Origin: Glutinoglossum americanum
Lineage: Eukaryota; Ascomycota; Geoglossomycetes; Geoglossales; Geoglossaceae
Length of the DNA stretch: 64,000 nt
NCBI GenBank assembly: GCA_020080175.1
Contig: JAGHQL010000150.1
Location: 1-64,000 of the forward strand
Direction: 5' to 3'
Of this stretch, positions 10,601-19,970 are shown one piece after another. Both the position numbers and the translations under genes were made by a program. The notes under the pieces were generated by a model. The model was not told the origin of the DNA. It did no database searches and saw only the letters and a list, made by a program, of their open reading frames with translations. Numbering within the stretch: the first letter of the stretch is position 1; each line of letters begins with the position of its first letter.

Positions 10601-11317
10601 TGTGACGGCTGCTTATATAAGCTGGGCTGCGAAGGTTGGGTGCCGCGGGTATCAAGGCCGAGCTAGCCCTAAAAGGCCGGTCATGATGGAGTAAGGGGGG
10701 GGCTGGCTGTGTGGTATGACGGAAGGGTAGGCCTAATGGTCCTTGATAGTCTATCTAATGTGATTATGGTATTGACCGATGAGGTTCCCTTCCAGACCCT
10801 TCTTGGCCTTCTATATATACTAATGGCCCTGAGGGACCCACGGGTAGGGACCTGCCCGGTTCCCTCCATGGACGCGTACGGACCCCTTGCCTCCGGCCGT
10901 GCTTCCATTGGGGAGTCCTTATGATGCCCATGTGGTTCCTTCACTACCAGCCATGCCTTCCACCACTGCTTATACTCCTATATGGAGTTCCTATGATGCC
11001 CGTACGGTTTCTTCACCACCGGTCGTGCTCCTATGTGAAGTCCCTATGATACCGTACGGTTCCTTCGCTGCCAGCCGTGCTCCTATGTGGAGTTTCTATA
11101 ATGCTCGTACGGTTCCTTCGCCAACCATGCTCCTATGTGGAGTTCCTATAATAACGTCATTGGTGGGGCCTTGCGGGCCCCCCTCGTATGTCACCGGCTT
11201 GATGTATTACGTATAGGATAGACCCTCCCTATGCTCCGCCGGCCTTCCTCAGGGCTAGCCCTCCTTCTCAGCTTGTTTGGTGACCCACTAAGCCCTTACC
11301 CAGTGGCCACCGTAACA
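10601..11317 (-). mobile_element. Nested LTR fossil, copy 2 (complete LTR, 717 bp)
   Basis: A minus-oriented LTR with plus-strand ends TGTGACGG and CCGTAACA, which gives the TG...CA termini of an LTR. It shares its whole length with copy 1 as a direct repeat, including TTATATAAG near one end, and with the outer LTR in inverted orientation. It carries the tandem short motif TTCCTATGATGCC-like units. There are no gag or pol remains. The pair probably derives from one inserted element that lost its interior. Confidence 0.65.
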
Positions 11318-12162
11318 ACAGTATTATAGGAACTCTACATAGGAGCACGGGCAGCAGTAGAAGGTATGGCCGGTAGTGAGGGAACTACATGAGTATCATA
11401 AAGACTTCCCAATAGAAGTACGGCCAGAGGCAAGGGGTCCATACGCGTCCATGAAGAAAACTGGGCAAGTCTCTACTTGTGAGTCTCTTAGAGCCATTAG
11501 TATATATAGAAGGCCGAGGAGGATCCAGAAGGGAACCTCATCGGTCAATACTATAATCACATTAGATAAACTATTAAGAACTATTAGGCCTACCCTCCTG
11601 TCGTGTCACACGACCAGCCTCTCTTGCTCTGTCATGACTGACCCTTTAGAGCTAGCTCGGCCTCGACACCCACAGTACCCAACCTTCATGGCCCAGCTTA
11701 TATAAGTAGCCATCACAATCAAGCGTTTAATAAATTCAGTAGCTTTCATTGATTTCTAGTTCAGGACAGCCTCTTTGATTGCAAAAGAATCTTTTATCAC
11801 TGCAACTTACAAGTATCACCAGACCCGAGGTCTAGCCCTTTTGTTAGTATTGTCCCAAGTATAATATTCAATCCAATAACTCCAAAACGGGCCATTGGTA
11901 TTCTTTAAGAAATCCCTGATAGTTTCTTCTGAAGTCTCAAGAACTTCTCCATTATCGTCAAAAACTAGAGCAAACCCCATCGAAACTGCAACCTCCCTCC
12001 AACTATTATACTTAGTAACTTGAAACTGAGAATTAAAGAGTAAGGCTCTTTAGCTAAACAACTATATCATATCTGTGAATGGTATTGTTAGAAGACCTAA
12101 TGATATAGTTTGTTATATTATTAGCATCTTTAACCTTGCCAACTTAATATAATTGATATCTA

Positions 12163-12214
12163 ACATATTTGATGGTGAAGTTGCTGAACCCTATGAAGTT
12201 GTCACTATGCGAGA
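12163..12214. repeat. Left terminal inverted repeat of the pogo element
   Basis: Begins ACATATTTGATGGTGAAG and continues through CTGAACCCTATGAAGTTG. It matches the reverse complement of 15220-15271 with only transitions. Confidence 0.75.
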
Positions 12215-12739
12215 ACTACAACCACCCTACTACACTGAATTTTGACAAAGTTAATTCTTGACCTATGGTCCTAAAAATTTAATAGAAGCTAGTCTAGTAT
12301 ATAAATAATAAAAAAATAAAATATCAGATCAATATATAAAGAATTGATGATGGGGTATGGTAATTTCCTGAGTGATCTCCATTTAGCATACCCCCCTCTC
12401 TAAGCTTAGGGCTAAACTCAATACTAATGGGATTAATTCCAGCTACTATAAGAAGGTTAAATATATCCTATTAGTAAATTTGAGAAAAGTATAACTCACT
12501 GGCTACAAAAGTACAAAAGTAATAAAATACTATTAAGAGAGTTAAGGCTAGCATCTGCAACTAGATATATATTTATTTGCTTGGCTATTTAACCCTACAA
12601 CGTCAGCACATAAACATGTGTGATTTGTCTTAGGGTCAATTTTACTCATAAATTCGTATGGTGGCCTCAGATTTTCTATATTTCTTTTTTTTCAAAAGTT
12701 ATAAACTTACAAAGTTGTTAATATACCTTCTAAGTAAGA

Positions 12740-14840
12740 TAAGAACTATGAGGACAAACTTCAAGCTGCCCTGAAGGAACTGAGTCTCCGACTAAAGCAA
12801 TCAAAGCTTTCCCTTCCTCTAACAGCTAGGAGGTTCGATGTGGCAAAGAGGACCTTGTATGATAGAAAGAATAAGGGGAGACAGTAGCACTAAAAAACAC
12901 ATCTTCATAAGTATCTTCTTAACTTCTAACAGGAGCAAGCATTGGTCTAGTGGATCTATATGCAAGATGATAGAGGTATTCCACCACACTTAGATCTTAT
13001 CAGAGACAAGGTCCTGACTATAATACAGTAGTCACAGTCTAAGACCTTCTTAAGGAAGTATTGATTAGATAGATTTGTTAAACGTCATCCAGAGCTTTAA
13101 GTTAGGTTCAGCCAGTACCTAGAATGCCAAAGAAGTACTGCTAGTAACCCTAGAGTGCTAGAGCATCACTTTAAGTTGTGGCATAAGGTGCTGAAGGAGT
13201 ATAAGATCAAAGAAGCTAATATTTGAAATATGGATGAGAAGAGCTTCTTATTAGAGATATCAGCTAAGTGTAGGGTGATCTGCAGAAAGGGTAGAAAGAA
13301 TCCCAAGTATACTTAGGATGGTAACAGAGAGTTGATAACTATGCTGGAGTATGTATTTGCTGAGAGAGTAGTGTTCCCTTCTTTAGTAGTTACAAAGGGA
13401 GCCAACTACTATAGAAGGACACATATTAGAGGTCAGGAAGGTCCTGGATGGGTTTATGAATATTCTTCTAAGGACTAAACATCAAATGAGATTGGGTTAG
13501 GATAGTTGAAACATACTTTTGAACCTAGAACATGCCCTGAGTAAGTTTACCTTCTTGTCAAGCTCTAGAGAAGGTGCCACAGGCACTCGAGACCCGAGAG
13601 GGTCATTTGGGAGGTTGTCCGTGAACTTGCGAATAGGTTCTCAGGCTCGAATGGGTGTCACAGCTGGGCAGGAGGTCTAGCAGGATGTCAGAGACAGATA
13701 GGTTGAGTAGAAGGATAGATATGAGGTCCTCAGGTGACTTCTATTAGATGAACTATATACAAGAAGTGTGTTAACTAATAGAGATTGAAGAATCAACTCT
13801 GTCAGTCAAAAAAGGAGCTTAAGAGCTTGGCTTAAGCACAGACCCTATACTAATCTAAGTTTACAAGCCCTGTCTTTATGTGCCATGACACTTCTTCTCC
13901 CTCTATACTTCCCCCCTTCCTCAGCACCATCTCTACACTATACTATAGTACTCTATAGTTAATACCATATACAGAAAACTTCTAGAATGACGCATTCTTC
14001 TTCTAGATGGCCATGAATCTCACTGCAATTATCTCTTTCTTGACTTTGCTTGAAGATATAAGATTTTGATATTTGTACTTCTAGCATATTCAACTCATCT
14101 TATCCAGCCTCTAAATATTAGCCTATTCAGTCCTCTGCAGCACTACTATAGTGTCTTACTTGCTGAGTGGTTCAAAGGAGAGTATTCAGCTATATTTAGA
14201 GAAGACTTCATTCCATTACTTCAACAAGTTAGGAAGCATACCTACACCCCTCAAAACATCAAAGGAACTTGGGTAGGTACTGGGCTGATGCCATATGATA
14301 GAAAAAGGGTTCAGAGTAAACTGGACAAGGGCATCATACTGCAGAAGAAGCTACAATCACCGGTTAGAGCTATCAAAACTCTTAAGCAGTCACATGAGTT
14401 TCATCAGATATTGAAATACTCTGAGCAGCTAGTACTTCAAGACAGTTCCAAGGAGCTTCTATTGAGTGCTTTGGAGAAGCTAAGCAAGTCTGGAATACAG
14501 GCTCAGGTGCAGGAAGCTGTTACTAAGCATGAGACTGCTTTTTTAAAAAAGTGCCTCAATATAAAAGCAAACTACCAAAAGAGTAGGGTTAAGATCAATA
14601 AGAAGCAGCAAGAATATACTAAATTGATGATTCAAGATGATATTAATAAAGCTCTAGAAGAGTATAACGTAAAGTAAAGGGAGCTTGCTAAGGTAGCTGC
14701 TAAAAAGAATCAAAAGAGAGGGGGAAAGAGTGTGGGGAAAAGTAAGGGCAAGAAAGTAACTAAGAAGGTTACAGCACTATTTAAAGATCTAATAGTATTA
14801 GAAAGTGAATCTGGAACTCAAGTATCAGACTCAGAAGGTT
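12740..14840 (+). pseudogene. Fot1/pogo-like transposase, broken
   Basis: Near 12750-12880 an N-terminal helix-turn-helix is visible (KELSLRLKQSK, then TARRFDVAKRTLYDRK). The CENP-B-like part follows with DRGIPPHLDLIRDK and RFVKRHPEL. The DDE domain starts at about 13228 (NMDEKSFLL, VICRKGRKNPKYT, DGNRELITMLE). Its second acidic block LDGHESHCNY is at about 14005, and the last open stretch, 14066-14677, begins with the typical THLIQPLNISLFSPLQHYY and later NIKGTWVGTGLMPYDRKRV. The tail is Lys-rich. Several glutamine or tryptophan positions are stops (CAA/CAG to TAA/TAG), the usual RIP result, so no active protein is expected. Confidence 0.8.
13536..13985. mobile_element. Unidentified insertion of about 450 bp in the pogo transposase
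   Basis: The transposase reads through FEPRT at about 13525 and resumes with RILLLDGH at about 13990; family members have only a short linker here. The stretch between has no coding similarity to transposase. CTAGAA occurs on both sides (near 13527 and 13987) and may be a target duplication. The insert family was not recognised. Confidence 0.45.
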
Positions 14841-15219
14841 AATTTACTATTTAATAAGTCTAGAGCATTCTAACTTTATATAAAAAATATTAGCCTTAAA
14901 GCGATAGTTATATCTTCTGATAGCTCTGATTCTGAAGTTTCTGAAGTATCAGAATTTAATATTCAGAGGCTGAAGAAGGTCCTTACAGCTGGGCTAAGTA
15001 GGAGTGCGTTATATACTGGTATGGTAACAAGATCTAGAGCTAAGAAAGAAAATTAGGGCTACTTCACGAATTTGCATACTGTGCATGCAATTGTTATCTA
15101 TTTCCTGTCAAATTCTATTTTTAAGTAATCTATATACTACAGAACGTTTATGTAAAATTCTAGAACCATAGCTCTAGAATTGATTTTGGGGTTGTAGTTG
15201 TAGTAGGGTCTCAAAGGTA

Positions 15220-15271
15220 TCTCGCGTAATGGCAACTTCGTAGGGTTCGGCAATTTCACTATCAAATACGT
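15220..15271. repeat. Right terminal inverted repeat of the pogo element
   Basis: Ends CACTATCAAATACGT followed by TA, and mirrors the left repeat. It is less changed than the left one and still carries CpG-containing TCGCG and TACG. Confidence 0.75.
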
Positions 15272-15273
15272 TA

Positions 15274-15974
15274 CTCACTGTGTATTGCGAGTAGTGAGTA
15301 CCGTTATGATCTATGCTAGTTTGTACTAGGAAGTACAGTATGGCTCCTAAAATGTAAAATACTAAGCATCTGTATGAAGGTATTGTGTATTTATCTGTAT
15401 ATACTATAAGATGATTTACTTACATTCAAGCAGAAGGGTGTAAGCTCTAGGCTATTTGTATGTAGAGTAGCGTTGCGGTTGTGGTAGTAGAAGGGGAGCC
15501 AAGGGTATAAAGGAGCTCAAATATAATATTATTTATTGTCTTATTTCAGAGCTATCAATCATATCGTGTTTTGGAAGTTTCTGGCACATAAATAATCCAG
15601 TTGGCTGGGTTCAGTTTCGCATTACTTCCTCCTCTTCACTTCCTTTTTACCTCCTTTTCTTGCACCTCTCCTCACCATTCCTCCTCTTCGAAGAATTTAG
15701 GTAACTAGGTTTACTTTCACTTTACTTCGTACATTTTCGCCTTACCTCACTTCCTCCTCACCTCCTCTCTTCTTGTTCTACCGCTCTTTCTCTACCTCCG
15801 AAAAGTGAGTTCATCTATTTCCCCTATAAAGCTACTCTACACAATAGCACTCACCTGATAATTCTTGGTAAACCTCTAGCCTTTCGATTGTAAGTTCATC
15901 CTATTATTGCTTGCGACATTCGGAGTTTAGTTCATTTAATGTTATTAATTTACTGATAAACAATACAGGCAGTC
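15274..15974. promoter_or_regulatory. Leader region of the SNF2 gene with probable 5'-UTR intron
   Basis: No coding sequence. A TATA-like GTATAAAGG lies near 15508. Pyrimidine-rich sequence follows, as in fungal transcript starts. A probable 5'-UTR intron at 15890-15968 has a GTAAGT donor, a TACTGAT branch and an ATACAG acceptor, and it ends six bases before the ATG. Confidence 0.45.
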
Positions 15975-18900
15975 ATGACTCTCGGTGGAAGTACGTCTGG
16001 CCGAGCAAGGCCATATAGGAGTCACGATAGTACTGCTGAATATTTGGAGTTCGAGAATACCGAAGAGTTGTACCAATGGTACCGGAGCAAGTTGTTTCGT
16101 CCGTTCTGGACAAAGTTCAATACCGGGTACCTGAGGGCCGCTAGGTCCGCTAGGAAAGGTTATTTACTTCGAGGGCCAAGCCTAGATGCCACGATGAGGC
16201 AAATAGATCTTGGCGAAGCGCGTGGCAATCAACGCTACTCTGCCTTTGTCGTTGAGACGGATGGCTGGTCCAAGGAGGACTGGTATGCCTATGTACTGTG
16301 CCGGATAGTACATGCAAACATCCACAATGCCGAAGGCCTTTTCTTCGGGAAGAGAGAGCCAGACCCAACCGGCCACTACAGGCTGGCACATTGTGCATTG
16401 CTGAATTATATCAGATACGTGAATACGTGTCCTCGGGACCCAATAATCCCGGACTCTGCAGCAGGGAATGATTCCGATGATAGAGGAATGGAGGATATCT
16501 CTAGTACAGAGGGGCTTACTATAATTTGGAAAAACTGTAACGACCTAGTCCACGGATACCTGATGAACAATGAGGAGGATCTGGAGGATATGTATCATGT
16601 CCCATTACCGTTTGGGCTGCCGACAACTGCGGCGATTCGGAACCGAATTAGGACCTACTTTGGGCTCGATGCAATGAAACTAGAGATTGCTCGGATGTTC
16701 TTTCAAGAGCTTGGCGATGGCGATATCATTTCTACCCAGATGACAAACAGAATTTGGACAAGGATATGTTCTGCTATTCCGGGTACTAGAAGCCGTATCT
16801 ACCTTTTAATGGAAACTCGAAGCATTGAAGGCAGGACAGCAACAGTTGTAAGTCTTCGGTTTCCAGTTAATGCACCTAATGGAAAGATACTGATAGCCAA
16901 CTATAGGAAGACGACAACTCATTGGATGACCTTCCGGAGACGTCTGACAATTTGGACGAAGATGGTGATTATAGAGGAAATTATGTTAATGACACTTTAG
17001 ACTTCACCGGAACGGAAGATCGTGCCTACGCTGCTATGGAAAGAGAGCGTGGGGAGGCTGAATGGTCACTTGAGCATCGAATCTACCAGTACAATACCCT
17101 CTTCGATATTGCCTGTTTGACCAAAACGGGAAATCCGAATGGTGATGTCGTATGGGAGACGGAGGCACTTACAGGAATCGATGCGAATGAGGCAAATCAG
17201 CAGTCGAATGTGTGGAGGAAGCAGCTAGAACTCCTAGGAGAGGCAGGAGAAGCTGGTCACTATAACCATCGTGAACAAGCGGCAGCTGCAGGTACACTGC
17301 AGTTCCAAGACATCACTGCTAAGGAGAAACTCACATTTCTTCAGCAAGAGGCATGGCTCGATAACACTAGGCTCCAGAGAGAAAATGAAGATGAAGCCTT
17401 TGCCGGCCTCGGGATTTCTAGTCGAGAACGACCCCGCGTATCCGGAATGAATAAGAGGACCATCTTGAAGTTCTGGCAAGTTGTGGCTATATGGGCAATT
17501 TATAAGTTTCACAAAGGCTATCTCAAGGGTGGAGTATTGGCAGATGCGGTTGGCCTAGGAAAGACAATCGTTGTCTTGTCTCTAATACAATTTAAACTTA
17601 ACCTCAGAAGGACAGCCGGCACTCTTCGTGAGCGGGTCGCTCGTTATGGACCAGCCAAAGCAACGATGATTGTTGTACCTCCTACGCTAATCTCCCAGTG
17701 GATCGACGCTATTCGGGAACACCTTCCGGAGTTTACGCTTTGCCTCTATTATGGGAGTCTAGTGGACAATTCCCAAGATGAGAAAAAGGTGATAATCAAT
17801 GGATTCTTGCACAAGAGTTGGTTTTCTGAAGATGATGATATTGCTAAATGCATTATACTCACTACATACAAGACCATAGCCCGCAGACATGGGCCTAAAG
17901 TCCTAAGTGCGGCGAGAACATCTAATGCCAACATCCATGACGTAGCTGAGATGGAAAACATCAAGGTGCAATGGACTGTGCCTGACCCCAACTGGACACG
18001 GGATTTAAGTGGATGTATTGGGGACTTGTATTTGGATGAAGGACATTCAATTAAGGGGGGTGAGGCCACTTCTTCATTCATCGCACTTAAGTGGCTGAAT
18101 GCAGGAACTACAACTGTGGTTACTGCGACACCTATCATAAACGACGTATCTGATTTCGAAGGGATACTAGGTATCCTACAGCGAAAAGATTTATGGACCG
18201 ACGATCACTTGGGACGATTGGGGGTAGATGCGACCTTTAATCCCTTTACCGATGTTCCAAATCCAGCCCACGAGTCCAAATGGCTACGTTGCACTCCGCA
18301 GGCATTTAGGAAATTTGTGTCTCCAAGGGATATCGACGTGGTTACAAAAGGATCCAGGCTATTATTAGCCATGGAGATGTGTGTCCTGAAACGGGGTTAT
18401 GGGTCACATATCCCATTTGGTCCAAAAGGCAAAAAAATTGGAGACTCTGTTAAACCTATGCAGGTTAGAACAATCGAACTTCAATATCGGAAGGATGAGC
18501 TAGAGAAATATAGGCCCCTTCACAACTTCGCAATCGACAACCTAGCAAAGACTGTGGATGGCCCTGATGGGAGAAAAATTGTAGTCTTCGATATGGTACA
18601 CTGGCGGGCCTTGAAACACTACTCCACATGGCTAGGATTTGAGTATCTGCTTGGATACCATATCGACAAACTGCAAAAACTCCGACAAGATAGCAATTTC
18701 GGATTGAGAGAACTAGCAGATTTGATTTGCGAGAACAACCCATCCGTGGAGGGACCTGGTGAATCACTTATTGATCTTCTTCAGTGGTTTGCGAATGGGT
18801 CGCCCAAACTCAGGTGGTTGTGCTGGGTATTGGCCGAACTGACAGTAAAACGAAGAGAAAAGATGATCATATGGGTTCAGTTCCCTTGGCAGCAAGAACT

Positions 18901-19561
18901 GCTATACTTGGTACGTCATAAATGCTGCTGTCGTTATCCTACCAGGCTAACCTAACATCCTTAGTTCATCAAAGAGTTCAATATCGACGTCAGGCAGTAC
19001 CACTCGGGACTGAACTCCCGGGAGCGACGGAATTTGGTTAAAGACTTTCATGAGAAGCAGTATCGAGTGATGGTCCTCATCGGAAGCTACTCCGTGAATT
19101 CATACGGCCTTAATCTGCATGGACATTGCCGAAATGTCCTGATTTTCGAGCCAGCGGCCAGTGGCCCAGTAGAATTTCAGGCAATCGGCAGAGTCTTCCG
19201 TGTTGGGCAAGAGCAGATTGTCCGGGTGATTCGCCTCTACCTCCAGCACTCGTGGAATGAGTGGGAGGAGGGCAATGGGTTGGTGAAGGAACTGCTGTCG
19301 TTGATGGCAGAACTTAACATGAATATCTTCGGAGCAGGCGAAGACACTGATGGCGTTGATGATACCGGCGTTGATGCTGCTGTATCGCTTGGTGACCGAG
19401 ACATCAGCATCAGAAGATATGTGTTGTTTGACAATCGTCTCGGACCCGCAGAAGAGAGACCGGAGTTGGAGACTTTAACTACAGAGCAGCTCTTGAAACA
19501 CATCTCTAGAATGTTAAAGGATCAGAGGAACTTCAGGTCGAAGGATCGGAAACAGATATGA
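15975..19561 (+). CDS. SNF2-family helicase-like ATPase
   Basis: Three exons (15975-16847, 16907-18910, 18965-19561) joined in phase 0 across introns of 59 and 54 bp, giving 1157 aa. The N-terminal 490 residues match nothing I recognise. The ATPase follows: motif I ADAVGLGKTIVVLS near residue 505, motif Ia VVPPTLISQW, motif II LDEGH near 667 (DEGH where most members have DEAH), and motif III TATPI. The C-terminal half has RQYHSGLNSRERR, SYGLNL and motif VI QAIGRVFRVGQ near 1030. All parts needed for ATP-driven DNA translocation are present. Such SNF2 proteins are common and variable in fungal accessory regions; their role is not known. It lies directly beside the AT-rich transposon island yet is intact, unlike its neighbours, which suggests a recent arrival or selection. 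Confidence 0.8.
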
Positions 19562-19970
19562 TGAAAACAGCAAAGCCGAAGGTGGGGAGACGGAGCAAGT
19601 ATGGTAAATGACCAGTGATTACAGCTTTCGCTCAAAGACTGTTTTTTTTTTTCATTGAGTTTCTTTTACGTGCGTGTTTCTATTTCGTCTGAACATGGGG
19701 GATAAAAAAAAGTCTATAAGAAAATCTCCCCAATCCAATTCCCACACTGCGTGGGTTAGCAAACGGGTTTTCCGAGAATCCCTTATATATATATATCCCT
19801 GTAAGTTGCCTCGGCATGTCTCCGTGGATCCCGAGTATCAAAAGAAAACATCCACACACCCGGTATCTCACATCTCACCTCCCTACAAAAGAAAAGAGCC
19901 ACCCCGCCACGCTAGCCCAAACCCCCTAGTTTATTCTAGAAGCCTCAAATTAACCACCGGAGTCCGGACC
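19562..19970. other. Intergenic between convergent SNF2 and GRC3 genes
   Basis: 409 bp with poly-T at about 19641 and AT dinucleotides at about 19785. It probably holds the two 3' UTRs. No gene is seen. Confidence 0.5.

Larger units (their letters stand above)
9731..11717 (+). mobile_element. LTR fossil (solo-type), split by a nested insertion
   Basis: A degraded LTR-like repeat in plus orientation occupies 9731-9991 and resumes at 11323-11717, with other copies of the same family inserted between. Its outer end lies in TGG..GCTACTGGGTAAGG and its far end in TTATATAAG...CATCACA. The flanks ACCAA (9726-9730) and ATCAA (11718-11722) look like a 5-bp target duplication differing by one transition. 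A TATA-like TATATATAG lies in the middle. No internal coding region is attached. The TG...CA ends and 5-bp duplication suggest a Ty3/mdg4-type element, but the family is not proven. Strong divergence from the nested copies indicates an old, broken fossil. Confidence 0.6.
9300..12015 (-). pseudogene. Unidentified decayed coding sequence split by LTR insertions
   Basis: On the minus strand about 70 open codons run from about 12015 to 11800, with a protein-like composition (for example WREVAVSMGFALVFDDNG, then NTNGPFWSYWIEYYTWDN). On the far side of the LTR nest, below 9730, further protein-like stretches appear in minus-strand frames (DEGFHHVYLVCNFIKDSV; NSLSFPDYIFGLLNM). Interruptions are mainly glutamine-type codons turned to stops, as C-to-T decay would give. 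I do not recognise the family. It could be an accessory host gene or part of a transposon. Whether the two sides belong to one gene is inference from their common strand and the insertion between them. Confidence 0.4.
12163..15271 (+). mobile_element. Dead Fot1/pogo-family DNA transposon (Tc1/mariner superfamily), 3.1 kb
   Basis: Inverted repeats of about 52 bp lie at 12163-12214 and 15220-15271, and both are flanked by TA (12161-12162 and 15272-15273), the duplication expected for this superfamily. The eight or so differences between the repeats are all transitions, as RIP would give. Inside is a decayed pogo/Fot1 transposase on the plus strand, itself interrupted by an unrelated insert of about 450 bp. 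The element is full length but inactive because its transposase has many stops. Confidence 0.8.

Noticed and set aside
9997-11317. Inverted ends of a single DNA transposon
   Set aside because: The repeats carry TG...CA ends, TATA-like motifs and 5-bp flanking duplications, and two copies are in direct orientation, which fits LTRs better.
12740-14840. Stop codon recoding in the transposase
   Set aside because: Stops are scattered and fit C-to-T decay; core genes in the window use the standard code.
6442-19561. A combined HNH plus SNF2 defence system
   Set aside because: The two genes are 8 kb apart with decayed transposons between them. Nothing in the sequence ties them together.
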